NCBI GenBank assembly: GCA_030141605.1
Contig: JAQGDQ010000463.1
Coordinates: forward strand, 62,001-126,000
Direction: 5' to 3'
DNA: 64,000 bases
From: Tubiluchus corallicola
Taxonomy: Eukaryota > Priapulida > Priapulimorpha > Priapulimorphida > Tubiluchidae
In this document: one piece after another, positions 1-11,284 of the stretch
Layout of the letters: every line of letters starts with the position of its first letter
How positions within the stretch are numbered: position 1 is the first letter of the stretch
Made by a program: the position numbers and the translations under genes
The notes under the pieces: model-generated
What the model was told of the DNA's origin: nothing
Database searches by the model: none
The model's input: the letters and a program-made list of their open reading frames with translations, nothing else

Positions 1-185
1 TCAAAATGGAGTAGGATATGAAAAATCATCCTTTTTTCCTTTAATAATGACACTATTGCTTTTTATCAGTTTTTCTAAACTGGTTACATACAAATTTTCA
101 TGTAAATATGATTGTAATTTTAAGTTTTCATTGTAAGTAACATTTTTAATAATAAAGATTAAGTACTACAATGATGACTATGACT

Positions 186-300
186 ACTATCGCTAGCATT
201 ACTACTACTACTACTACTACTACTAATAATAATAATAAAAATAATAGTAACTATAATAACAATAATAATAATAATAACAATAAAAAAATAATAATAATAG
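186..300. repeat. Trinucleotide microsatellite (ACT)n/(AAT)n
   Basis: An ACT run passes into an imperfect AAT run. The same two trinucleotides recur together near 53749, so this is a common simple-repeat type in this genome. Low-complexity reading frames over it are not genes. Confidence 0.9.
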
Positions 301-324
301 GAAGTTTTAATATGCGGTAATTCT

Positions 325-480
325 GGTACAAGTAAATTTAGTACCATGGAATTTTTGGTATTAGGAAAATATGACATATTTTCTCTATACCAAATTTTCC
401 CAGTACCAAAATGTTTATGTACCACCCAAAAATTTCCCAATGCCAAAATTTTCTTGTACCAAGATTACCAGGACCAAACT
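325..480. repeat. Degenerate phrase-like tandem array (taccaaaattt-type)
   Basis: Short words such as gtaccaaaat, ataccaaatttt and atgccaaaatttt return every 15-30 bases with variable spacing. It has the same look as the arrays at 6865-6985 and 15708-15948, although the word differs. No coding content is supported. Confidence 0.5.
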
Positions 481-1889
481 TACCACACACAACCAAAGAA
501 TAATATATAGGCCCAAGTAAGCCTTTTCACAATTTTGTTGTGCGCAAGCGCAGTTGCTGCAGGTCAAAGGTTAAGTGTACCATAGCACATCTCAACTACA
601 ACCGTCACGTCACGTGTGTAAAGCAAAGCTGTCTGTCGCATCAGTTCAGTAACCTCAGTTATTTTACGTGGACTTTACTTAATTATGCATTAGTCTGTGC
701 GTAAAGTGATTTACTAGCAGGGTCTTACCTAGGAACAAGAAAAATAAACTAGGTAAGGTTTTAGATTGCTGTTAAAATGGTTAGTATTACAATAGCTTGG
801 GCTGCGAGATATTTCAAGTGTACACAAATGCATTGTCTGATACACTTACCTTTGACCTTTTCACGATCATCAACAGTTGCTGGAACTGTGAAAAGGCCTA
901 TTAATGCCCAATAATACAATGTCCAAACAACATTTCAATTAAAATTACTTGCGACATCAAAAGACTTTTCCTTGTCTTGCTGTTAATCATTTTCATGCAT
1001 TTTGTAATTAACTTAGAGATTGGTACCTTCGGCAAAGTTTTCACGATTCCAAGAAAACAGTGCTACAAATGCTACTGCAATCTTCATTAGTAAATTAATC
1101 TTCATTCTGTTTCACATTTATTTTCCAAGAAGAGTTTAATTCCTATGTTCCATGTACACCTTTTTTATTTTGAAAATTTTGTAGACTTTCAAGATTCAAA
1201 AGTCCTCCAATATTCCTTACTATTTCAGCGAAAGTTCTGTTAATTTCAGTTTATTAATGAGTGGAATCAAGTTTTTCAAATTGATAGATCTATATACATT
1301 TCACCTAATCACAGCGCTATATTTGTAATTGCCTATTTATTTACAAGTATATGTTGTGCAAGTCTTGAAGTTGTGTCTTACTGTACAGACTTTTACTGTC
1401 CATTATTACTGCAAGTTTTAAGTAGGCCTATGCTCACATGTAACAATCTCACAGTTTTATTTAATTATAAGTTTAGATTATTTATTACAACAATCTAACA
1501 CTTTTAATCTAGTCATACCATATCACCACAAGCAGCCATAATTCTCGTAAACACCATGTTAGTGTAAGGCAGTTCTAGTTCTTATATCAAATGAGGCTAT
1601 ACAATAAATTATTGTTTAGTATGTGCATACATCATGACTAAGACTTATATGACATAACCAAGTTACAGGAGATGAACAGCAATAACACACACGTTTTCAA
1701 GTCATGTTAGATATTAGTGACATGGTAAATGACAGCTCACATGCATACATGTTTCAAATACAATTCCATCCAAGCCAACAAAACTATAAAATGATCGATG
1801 CTGTTCACAAAATGGCATCTATTGTCAATAAATGTTTTAAACTCAAAACAGAAAATAAAGTCCACAAAAATGCTTTACTGCCTCAAAGT

Positions 1890-2310
1890 TCTTTTCAGAT
1901 TAGAAGCTTCTGGTCTCTCGACCTTCATCAGCTAAAAGTTAGATTAACGCAGTATAAAACTGGCATAACAAAATATTAAAGTAACAAACTGCTACAATTT
2001 CAATTGAGTCAGAAAACTAAAACATAATGAGAAGCCACTAATTACAACGATACCAAATAACCAAGTCAGTAAAGAATGCAGTAAAGAGGTCTTAAACATT
2101 AAATAATTAAATTTAGAGTTTAACACTGTTTTCTTTACTGACTTGATGATTTGGGATTGTTATAATGGTCTCTCTCATTATATTTTAGCTTTCAGATTCA
2201 CTGAAATTGTAATATTTTGTTGGGCCAATAGTTGATTGTCAATTTTATGCTGTATTAATTTAACTTTTAGCTGAAGAAGGTCAAGAGACCGAAAACTTCT
2301 AGTTGGAAAT
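1890..2310. repeat. Imperfect foldback (inverted) repeat, about 190-bp arms
   Basis: Bases from about 1896 to 2085, read forward, align along their whole length with the reverse complement of about 2128-2306. The best blocks are the outer one, containing agctaaaagtta, and the inner one, containing aagtcagtaaagaa. The arms are separated by roughly 40 bases and differ by scattered substitutions and small indels. The outer ends contain gaccttc...agct and agct...gaaggtc words followed by GAGACCGAAAA, reminiscent of Penelope-element termini. This could be a foldback element or two head-to-head copies of a retroelement end. Confidence 0.75.
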
Positions 2311-2445
2311 AACCTTTGAACTAGAGAAGAATTTTATGGCCAAAAATTACATAAAGATGAAAACAGAGAAATCTATGTTAAGGTGTACAAAACAACTTTT
2401 CAGTACTTCAAAATATTAAATTAAAAAAGCAGGTAAATTTCTTAC

Positions 2446-2938
2446 CTTCCAGCTTCATTCCAACTTCAAGACATTTTTGGAAGCGGCAGTAAGGGCAACG
2501 CTTTCGCTGCGTTTTGTCTATTAAACACTTTTTATCTGACACACATGTATATACTTTTTTATTCTGCACTGTTCGCTTAAAAAATCCTTTACAAGACTCA
2601 CAGGTGAGTAGTCCATAATGGTAGCCCGATACACGGTCACCACACACCGGACAAAGTTCGTCTATGTCATCTTTGGTTTCTGAGGGAACACTTTCTGGAA
2701 AATCAGAGGTTGTCATTGACGATGGTGGCAGCGACGGAAGCTGTGGCAGCTGATACTGGTATATCGTTGATTGCTGTGATGTGTGACCACCGCTAGAGTC
2801 GCCACCTGGAGGAATAATAAACATACTGTGACTAACATTACCGATACTACAATTGCTATTACTGTAATATTCTATTTCTGAATAATCGTAGTCCACGTTT
2901 TTTGGATCAACCATTATTCCTCCGGAATTATACTCCAT
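2446..2938 (-). CDS. NR5A: NR5A / FTZ-F1 family nuclear receptor, first coding exon (partial gene)
   Basis: This exon encodes 164 residues plus the first base of the next codon. Residues 1-92 form a low-complexity N-terminal region rich in Tyr, Ser and Pro. Residues 95-164 are a nuclear receptor DNA-binding domain with the eight zinc cysteines at 96, 99, 113, 116, 132, 138, 148 and 151. The P-box CESCKGFF and the words [11 protein letters not shown] and [15 protein letters not shown] are characteristic of the NR5A group (SF-1, LRH-1, FTZ-F1), which binds extended half-sites as a monomer. The start is an ATG with an in-frame TAA upstream. The exon ends in GAAG followed by GTAAG, a phase-1 donor after MKLE; the family continues with Ala at this point, which fits a G|CN codon. 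The FTZ-F1 box and ligand-binding domain lie outside the window. The domain is undamaged, so the gene is probably functional. Confidence 0.95.
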
Positions 2939-5391
2939 TATTAAGCTACCAGTTCTATCTCCAGCTTATGAACACACACACGAGAACGAAAAACTGAGAC
3001 CACTGTACACCACACGCGCGACACTAACACCCAAGTTCTGGCCATCACAAGTCACCACGATGCAAGAAACGCAGTGACCACTGCGTGGACAGTACAGAAA
3101 GCAAAAGCACCTGCACGCTCTGCACGCAAGGTAAAAGTGAAAGCAATTAAAGCAACGAATTATTTTGGAAGATGAAAATGTAGGGCAAGTAATTGTTAGC
3201 GTGGTATCCCACTGCCCCACATAAAGAATTGGGTTAAGGGCACAACTCACTGTATAGCTTGCAACAGCTCCTTCATGAGTGAGTGCATGTGCATGGAGCT
3301 GATATTATACATGCAAGACCCTAGGCCACTATTTAATAACGACAAACAACAGATTTACTTTGAATTTCACTTACCCAATTCTGAAACAACGCAGCTCATT
3401 AGTCAATTGTTTCTTAAACAACGCGGACAGAAATGATAAAAATCACAAAGCAGCGTTTTGCTGAGCATGCAATTTTCAACTTAACGATATCATATTGTTC
3501 GTGATAGAGTGCAGCGAATGACATTAGCATACATCTATACACTTAGTAGCAAAGCAAAAAAAAAAACTTGTACAGGATAGCCTTCTGTCGGGAATAAATG
3601 GAAACACTCAAGTCAGAAATCGGTCAGGGGGTCTATCCTGGAATATGCACTGCTTGATGCTCACACATGCTACCGAGGTGTGACCGTCACTGATGCGTGC
3701 AGACAAACGAACCATCATACCAAGAAAGTGAAAGTGCAAAATGAAAACGAAAGCGAACAAGATAATGACAGCGAACCTATAATGCAACGGTTGATAACAA
3801 CAAAAGTGAAAGTAAACGTTGCACGAACCCAGTGTAATTAGAAGTCAAACGCCCCAAGTCCTAAATGACAGTAATTTCGCACAGGCCTACTTTTACATAT
3901 TGCAGTTTCGTTCAGTACTAGTGTGCAACATTTTGACTTTAATGGTTTATGTTTGAATTTTCATACAGGATCCGAGCGCCATTCTATTTACATATCTGAG
4001 GCCGTGGAGGACTAAAATCATTTGACCAAGCTAGCTATTAATACAAAAAAGAAAATACATCCTTAAAAATTTTTTCTATTGCGCTTCCAAAAATAGTGTA
4101 TCTCTGAGGTTCGGGACAGCGGCCATTTCTTTGCTCTCTTACTATTGTATCAATGTGCTGTAGTTTAATATAAATCATTCGTTACACACTGTTACTTTTT
4201 AATAATACATCGTGATTAAATCCATTATTATTCAAATGAATAACTTGTTAGGCCTAATCTGTTCGTCGAAAGTCAATCCAGAGCAGAGCGCGTGTTACTA
4301 TGAAAGTGCACGGACAAAATCTAATGTGTTGTGATGCATAGTTTGACATCCCAATTCTTGCAAAAGCCAAATCATGCTTATTTGTACTGGAAGCTATTTT
4401 TAATGATAGGCACTCACCTAGTCGAAATTTTAGAAAGGAATTGTTTGTCCTAGAGAGCCCCCTTCCAGTGAGTTAATCATAAAGGGAAATAAATATATAA
4501 TTGAATGTAGATCTGATCTGATTTGCTTACTTAACGCCTACCCACAGTACTTTGAGTTTGGAGTGATGGCCTGTTTTAAAATATTCATTTTGTGCAAATT
4601 CATTTGTTTACCGGTGAAATGTAGTAAGTTAGTAATTGTAAATAGATGAACTGTTGTTCAACTGTAATTAATGCAGTTTTCTGCCAGTGCAATAAATAGG
4701 ATGCTTTGTTTATATTGTAGTTATTGTTTTGCTTACATTGTGTCCCTGTTTGATGACGCCCTATGCGCTGTATGCGGGACAAGACCGTGCTCACAGAGAA
4801 AAAAAGCCCCATCATTAAATCGTAGCTACTCTACGAAAGAACATGTAGTATACAGTATACTGAAACTCTAATCGCAGCTTCAGCAGCAGCATTTGTTGCC
4901 GGAGAACAAGTGAAGGTCATTCTGTAATTCCAATTCCAAATCAATATTCACTGCCAAGTGCCAAGGTTATGCGTACAACTCAACCAAGGACAATCCCACG
5001 CCCTATGCGACCATGAACAACAGCAAAAAAATCTCAAACAAATTGATCTCCTCTTTGGAGATCTATAATAATTTCGAATTTTGTATGAAACTGTTAAATG
5101 TATTAAGACTCCATTTAATTATTTTGACTAAACAGAACGCAGCTAACTAGGCTTCAGAGCTGCCGATGTACATTCATAACCTTCTTTTCTGTAAAGTTGT
5201 ACGGTCCAAAGTTCAAACGATACCGATTCACAGTTCATGATCTGAGTTCTATCACATCGTACGCTAGTGTAATACCTTGTGCACTGTACAGTCTACACTC
5301 ACACCAGGGTACTGAATTAGATTACATATATGATCAAATGAATATTTTAGCTTAGTGATAGAGGAAAATGGTTTGAACTTAAAAAATGACT
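2939..5391 (-). other. Upstream flank of the NR5A exon: 5' UTR or intron, no gene seen
   Basis: The stretch upstream of the NR5A start codon holds no recognisable exon. A pyrimidine-rich run followed by CATAAG about 30 bases upstream of the ATG could be a splice acceptor, so a non-coding first exon may lie further right. No clear TATA box was found. Short open frames here have no recognisable domain. Some CpG-containing words occur around 3000-3120. Confidence 0.4.
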
Positions 5392-5420
5392 TTATATATA
5401 TATATATATATATATTTTAT
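5392..5420. repeat. (TA)n microsatellite
   Basis: A pure TA dinucleotide run lies at the distal end of the minus-strand LINE tail and may mark the target or tail end of that insertion. Confidence 0.85.
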
Positions 5421-5935
5421 ATATTAATTCTTTATTTGTCATAAAATGGTTCACTCATTATAATAAAATTGAGTTAGCCTCAGCGTAATGTTAAAATAAC
5501 CACACTGTTCAAGACAAATGCGTCCAGTGCATACTAAAAAAACTAAAGTGCAAAACTATATACAATAAATGAACATATTTACAAACACCATATTAAAATA
5601 TTTTTACAAAACAGTTATACGAAAGTACATTAAATTTTACATGACATAGTGTACACTATTTATACATTTAACATTACGAAACACGAAACTAACATAACAC
5701 GTATTACATTACATAATTTTTTTTTAAAAAAATTTTCATTTTTAATCGTTATATGGACTCAGGGGCGGGGGTAGATGAAAGTGGAGTCTGTGTAATTAGT
5801 ATCAGATGCACAATGTGGAAGTTGAAACCTGTTATATTGATATTCTTTTAATTTCTTTTTAAAGTGGTGGAGAGATTCTATTTGTTTTATTTCACTGGGT
5901 AGTAAGTTCCATAAAACAAATATAACATATAATCA
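5421..5935 (-). mobile_element. LINE 3' end (CR1/L2-like), minus strand
   Basis: A minus-strand frame ending in TGA at 5761-5759 encodes the usual last 50-60 residues of a CR1/L2-type reverse transcriptase polyprotein. It contains VLWNLLPSEIK followed by a Lys/Glu-rich stretch with HHFKKKLKEY. This LWNxLP...F-K pattern is the standard C-terminal signature of these non-LTR retrotransposons. The remaining 340 bases are an AT-rich 3' untranslated region running into a TA repeat. The 5' side is cut by the TG/CG repeat at 5950, consistent with a 5'-truncated copy. Confidence 0.75.
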
Positions 5936-5949
5936 CTTTAAGACGTGAT

Positions 5950-6044
5950 TATATATATATATATATATAGTGTGTGTGTGTGTGTGTGCGCGCGTGCGTG
6001 CGCGCGCGCGCGTGTGTGTGTGTGTGCGCGCGCGCGTGTGTGTG
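5950..6044. repeat. Alternating purine-pyrimidine tract (TA)n(TG)n(CG)n(TG)n(CG)n(TG)n
   Basis: About 95 bases of almost unbroken alternation run from TA to TG, to CG/TG mixtures, and back through TG, CG and TG. Long GC/GT alternation is the classical Z-DNA-forming sequence, and the TA block at one end is easily unwound. It abuts the truncated LINE end at 5935. Confidence 0.9.
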
Positions 6045-7789
6045 GTTACGTAGCCTATTTCTGCATTGACACGCATTGTAATTCTCACTCATTATAGACC
6101 TATAGACTGAACGCCCGTGAAATGCAGCGGGTATTTAAAAGTTGCAAACAACTAAATTTATGTTCGATTGACCCAAAAGTTAACACGCTCCGAGTTTGAT
6201 TCATGTCCATCCAGTATAATACAACCACAAAAGCTTCTTATACAGGCCGTTTAGGTATGGCGAGAATGCCGAAATTTATTAATTATCTGCGGCAATTCCC
6301 GGCTGAGCTGAGGGAAATTCTTTATCACATGGCAATGCACTGTACAAACTAGAGAGTTTTTATTACCTATTTTACTAACCTGTAAAGAAAAATCTTCCAA
6401 GAAAATCTTCTCCTGACGATTGTTTATCATTCAGTGTTAGTTAACACCTAAATTAACAGCTTAATTTATAATTGCACATTTGATGTCGGTTTTTTAGTTC
6501 AGAGTGAAAGGTTACTGCAAGAAATCTCACTGTATCCGTTGTAATCTCCGTGCCGTGTCAATCGCACCTATCGCAGTTGCCGCCATCGCATACGCATATC
6601 CGCATACTATGAAAAGGCCCTAATATTCACGCACTTTTGACATGCAGATTGCAGTTACTGTTTTAGGAGTTGAACTCGAAGTAGCGAGAAAACGAATCTT
6701 TCAAATTAAATGATGTGTCATTGTTTGATGTACGGTTTTTTAAACATTTTTAATTCTTAAATTCCCATCTCCAAGAACAGGGTACAACTAAATAGCTCAT
6801 GTCACTAAACGGTATGATTTTCCGACTGAATTCAAATAGTACTTTTAGGTGTCTTAAAAGTTAATGTATCCAATCTACGTGTCTAAATATCCTGTGACAA
6901 AATCACCTTGTGGCCAAATGACCTACGTGTCCAAATTTTTTTTGTCGAAATAGCTTGTGTCTAAAACCTGTGTCCAACATTCCTGTAATTCTTTACTACA
7001 GAAACTTAATGCATTGCTAAAAAAATCATTGGGACTGGCTAAACACATTTTTGGGGTGTTATTATTACAGAGCAATTTTTGGGTGCTCGTTTTTCCTTGT
7101 TTTTGTTTTAATTGTGGGAATTTTTAGCTTACTGACACTATTCTTTTCATCAAAAATTAATTTGTGTTACCTATTTAGCTTCAAGTCAGCAGTTTATATA
7201 GTTTATCAGAAGAACCGCATTGTTTTGCCAAATTTTAACAGGTGTGAAATCTCGCGGGCCTCAGTCGAGTCAGTTCTCACACTCCGCCTGAGCCAGCTTC
7301 TAATACATGCAGTAGATTTCCTCTTTCTTCCAAGTACAGCTTGCAGAGAGCACACAACACGCTGTTGTCTCGCGCCCCACTAGCCTATTTAATACAACAA
7401 TACCTTCTTCCTTTGTGCAAAACGGGATACTTGTATTTCATTTATGATACGCACAGCAGTATTAAACGAAAATCGAATTTGCATGCATCACTAGCTGCTA
7501 GATGCTGCATGCAATACTGTCAATGTAATGAGTGAAAATAAATACTCAAGGTAAAAATCTGAGGTTTACACGTAAAGTAACCTGAGCAAGCTTACTCACA
7601 CTCGTTGACTTCGATGAGTTAAACTAGAATTAAAAAAAATTTGACCGACAAAGATTTTTCTAGGTCTATTAAGTTATTACCAAAAACTAGCGTCTTCCTC
7701 TTTGGATTCTGTATCTGACCGGCGCTTACATATTCCGAAAAATTACTATGGAGGCAGTTCTGTTTAACTTTTGATTCGAGCCGCACGTG
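6045..7789. other. Non-coding stretch with one degenerate tandem array
   Basis: No gene, RNA or full transposon is recognised. The only structure noticed is the tgtccaaat-type array at 6865-6985. The open frame around 7051-7383 has a hydrophobic start but no family resemblance. Confidence 0.4.
6865..6985. repeat. Degenerate phrase-like tandem array (tgtccaaatgacct-type)
   Basis: Variants of tgtccaaatgacct (tgtctaaatatcct, tgacaaaatcacct, tggccaaatgacct, tgtcgaaatagct, tgtctaaaacct, tgtccaacattcct) follow one another about every 15-25 bases. The copies are strongly diverged. Confidence 0.65.
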
Positions 7790-7880
7790 TCGGAATAACT
7801 CAAGTGCTTGCTCGCCATGGGGAAGGTCACGGGTTCAATTCTATGGTTGAGTCATACCAACTACAGAATTATTAAGTGAA
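7790..7880 (+). repeat. tRNA-derived SINE fragment
   Basis: A B-box-like GGTCACGGGTTCAATTC follows an A-box-like aactcaagtgcttgctcg at tRNA spacing, then gttgagtcataccaa. The last phrase resembles, from memory, the non-tRNA body of SINEs found in several marine invertebrates. The acceptor and anticodon arms do not pair well, so this is a SINE relic and not a tRNA gene. Confidence 0.5.
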
Positions 7881-10029
7881 AATTAAGGCTGGTTCTTCGA
7901 CGATCGAACAAGTGCATTTGCCGCAGCAATGTACGAGTAAAGTATATCCACAATCTGCTACATGTATAAAGCTCTTGAGCTTACGTGATTGATCTTAAAC
8001 AAGGATTATTAATACTGAACCACTAATCAAAAACGTTTCTATAAACACGCGGTTGCGCTTTTGCGCGCCCATTGCTTGAAACTACGGATAGTCTGGTCGC
8101 TATAGCAACAGGTTGCAGGCAAACTTCCTCCGCGTGAAGTTTGCATACTAAACTTCTCTCCATTGCTGAAATAGCACCAAAACGGCTTGTATGAAAATGA
8201 GAATTCGTTTAGCATGTGCTGTAAAGGGAAGCGAAAACAAAGAAAAAGGACTTTGGCAAACAAACGATACAAGAAGTTATCAAATATTTCGATAATTAAT
8301 ACAGAGGCGCATATGACTTTCTAAATTATATTCGGATAACATCAAGTATGTTTGATTACTGGACAAATTTTCACCTCCAAATAAATCACAAAACCATAAC
8401 TTGCTTTTTGCGTGTTAATGACTGGCTGTATTAAGAGCACAAGCTTTCTGTATATTTCCCTGTACAAGTCTTTTGATTTTTACGTACAGTCATGAAAATT
8501 TCTGCACTTATGCACTTTTCAAAATATATGCAGTTACATTTTGGTAATAAATCATCATTTTAATGACATGGCGCGGTTTGGCACCTGCTTGTTCTGAGAT
8601 AATGACGGTCCACACTGACGAAAATCAAGACCAGGTATCAAGGCTTGATATCGTCAAACTTGAATGACATTCAAATTTCACCGTCATTATCCATGTCAAC
8701 ACGGTTGTTCAACACCGACATACTCGAGAATAAGTGTTTTGAATAGACGTTATTACACACATTTATCAAAATAAAATTGGTAGAATTAAACTTGATCATT
8801 AGGTCAAGTTACATGTTCTGGGCGAAAAAGTATAAACAACTGACCAGACAGCTAGCTGATGCGTAAACAGTATTTTTTTTAATGACGGCGGTTGTTTGTT
8901 ACGTTGCCCACCAATATATAGGGCATTAGTGCATGAAAGCAGTATTTTAAAAATATATGTACATGTATTATACTTTCGAAAGAAGTTTCCACCAAACTCC
9001 GAAAAAGGGAGTCCTAGCTTCCCTAGACGAGACACCCAAATATGAGTTCGAATCCTTTAGTTTTCTCTCCACTGTACTGTATTTTCTTCATAAATTGCAT
9101 ATTTCACATAGTGCACAAATATGGCATTATTCTATGAAGAGGCTGTGCTTGAAACTACGCTAAGATTACATTGGTTGAAAGCATGAAAACGACATTGGAA
9201 TTATTCATTCCTCTAAACTTGAAGTGGATTAAGCTGCAGGCTACTCAGTGATTACTTTCATTTTCACTGACATACTGACCTGAATAATAAAGAGAAAGTG
9301 GTTTTTCAAGATCCACACTAGCGTCAATGACAGTAACCCAGTTGCCTACTTTTTAATATCAATTTAGTAAGCTGACCCACTACAGACCTTCAGCTTTTTA
9401 GTGTTAACAGAATGAGGACAAGCACTAATTTATCAACTTTCACTTTCTTAACGGTTAATATGGCTAGCTAGGTAAGCTCGTTTATGAATCAATTTTTGGG
9501 AATTTTTAACGAATAATAAAAGTTAATTGGGATTCAAGAACGATTCGTTTTGTAGTACACAGCTTTAATAGATACTAAAAACCATAATAATTATGTGGAA
9601 TGACTTAACAAATTAACAGCCATTACAGAGATTGGTTCAGTGTCTGATGTAATTTGTTAAATTGCAGCATTTTTGGCGCATAAATAAGTTACAAGGAAAC
9701 ATAACATGAGGCCGTCAAAGCAGAATCTTAGATAACTATAAAATTTCTACCCTACAATATTAGCAGGCCATTAAAAGTTACAGAGTTAGAGACATGAAGA
9801 CCAAAAAGGAGAGGCAAGCAGAGGATATCAGATGTGAACCTGGCGGCTGAATCAGAGCGAACTAATCAGCTTTCAGCAGCCATTTTTTAAACGTTGTCTC
9901 ATCCTATTTAAATCATTTAACCTTAATGAAGGGATCACTAAGCAAACAAGTATCTCAATTTTCTACGTAATTCACATGCGGTTACTGGTACAAATCTTTA
10001 AAATGTTGTCATTCTGGAACTAATACACA
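7881..10029. other. No recognisable feature
   Basis: Both strands were read for coding motifs and repeats. Only short frames without conserved motifs were seen, so nothing is annotated. Confidence 0.4.
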
Positions 10030-10045
10030 ATCACTGACATCAAGC

Positions 10046-10424
10046 GCATCGAGCAGCACGACTTGTACGAAATGAATATACCAGAAATGATGAAGTATCT
10101 AGGATGATCTCCGAACTCGGGTGGGAAACACTAGAAATTAGACGCCGACAAACGATACTAAACATGTCTCATGATATAGTGCATCACAGGATAGGTTTAA
10201 ATTTATCAACTTACATCACCCCATCTCTCAAAGATAACAACAAATTTGTTCAGCCATCAGCAAGAGTCAATATTTATTTATACTCTTTCTACCCTAGAGC
10301 AATACGTTTGTGGAACAAACTTCCACCGGACATCAGAGAAATCACTTCTAGAGATCACTTCCGAGCACTAGCACCCTCTGCTTTTTCTACCATGAGGGTG
10401 CCATCCTACCTAACCTGTCTGTAA
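10046..10424 (+). mobile_element. LINE 3' fragment (CR1/jockey-like RT C-terminus), plus strand
   Basis: One open frame encodes the end of a non-LTR retrotransposon polyprotein. It reads through RAARLVRNEYTRND, then LGWETLEIRRR, then FYPRAIRLWNKLPPDIRE, and ends at a TAA after 10424. The order AARxVxN, then LGWETLxxRRxxxR, then RxxxLWNxLP is the typical tail of these elements, downstream of the RT domain. An AT-rich tail of about 180 bases follows. Everything upstream of the RT tail is missing, as expected for a 5'-truncated insertion. The frame has no internal stop, so this copy is fairly young. Confidence 0.85.
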
Positions 10425-11284
10425 ATCTAACTGTGTTTTTAGCCCGCACCCACCATGTTGGTTTTGCTTGTTTCACCTCTTCTCATAACTTCTAAAACCA
10501 TAACCAGTCAGCCCAAAACTTCTACTATGTCATCAAAGACTTTTAGAAGTATATTATTCAAGACTTAAAGACTTGAAGTCTAATAAAGGCTATAGATGAT
10601 CTAATTATGTTGTGACAGATTTTTTCTGCTGATAACTAACAATATAAAATAGATCTGTTAGTCAAAAAAATCCTTGGGGTGCCTTTACCTACACTCCTTG
10701 AGTCTGTGTAATTGGATGACAAAGAACAACGTTCGTCTAAGCCACATAATGTGTTGTTAGCAAAACCACATTCTGTTAAAGACATACGAAAAATCTTTGC
10801 ATTTTTGTTGCAACTAGTAGTTAAAATCATAATGCAATGCGTGCTTTCGTGTAGGATTTCACGAGTTAGACACATTCTGAAACTGAATCTGGCAACACTG
10901 GAGTATTTCAAGTAGGGGAAAATTATCAAAAAAGGCAGAGATTTCAGGATTTTGCCTAAAATTTTAAAGGGAAATGAGCGTATAATGGTTTTATAATAAA
11001 GCGGTACCGAATCGCTTCTGTAACTGAAGCTAAACCAGATTTTTTTCAAAAGTTTCTACTGAATCGAGTCGGATCTAAGGTAACATAGAAAGTAGGATCA
11101 AAGCTCCGATACGAAATAGTTCTTACAAAATGTAGCAAACTCATATGGTTCTGAAGGAGTTAACGTTAGAGAACATGACACACAGAGAGAACGAAGCATT
11201 AATTTAGATGAAGTTAATGGAAAAAGTTGGATGAGTATGAAGAAGTCAACATAGTACAGGTTGCTATAGCCTAACATGATAACC

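Larger units (their letters stand above)
1..2445 (-). other. First coding intron of the NR5A gene (partial)
   Basis: The splice donor GTAAG at 2445-2441 (minus strand) opens this intron, which continues past the left edge of the window. I looked for the next exon (FTZ-F1 box, hinge and ligand-binding domain) in 1-2445 on the minus strand and saw nothing compatible. It contains the simple repeats at 186-480 and the foldback repeat at 1890-2310; otherwise nothing is recognised. Confidence 0.7.

Noticed and set aside
2966-3250. 94-residue Cys-rich minus-strand frame just upstream of the NR5A exon.
   Set aside because: No regular Cys spacing or known domain, and stop codons separate it from the NR5A start; probably chance in the 5' region.
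10636-11049. 137-residue minus-strand frame, and the plus-strand sequence as a possible copia RNase H.
   Set aside because: Only a vague likeness, and it lies upstream of the copia RT on the same strand, the wrong order for RNase H.
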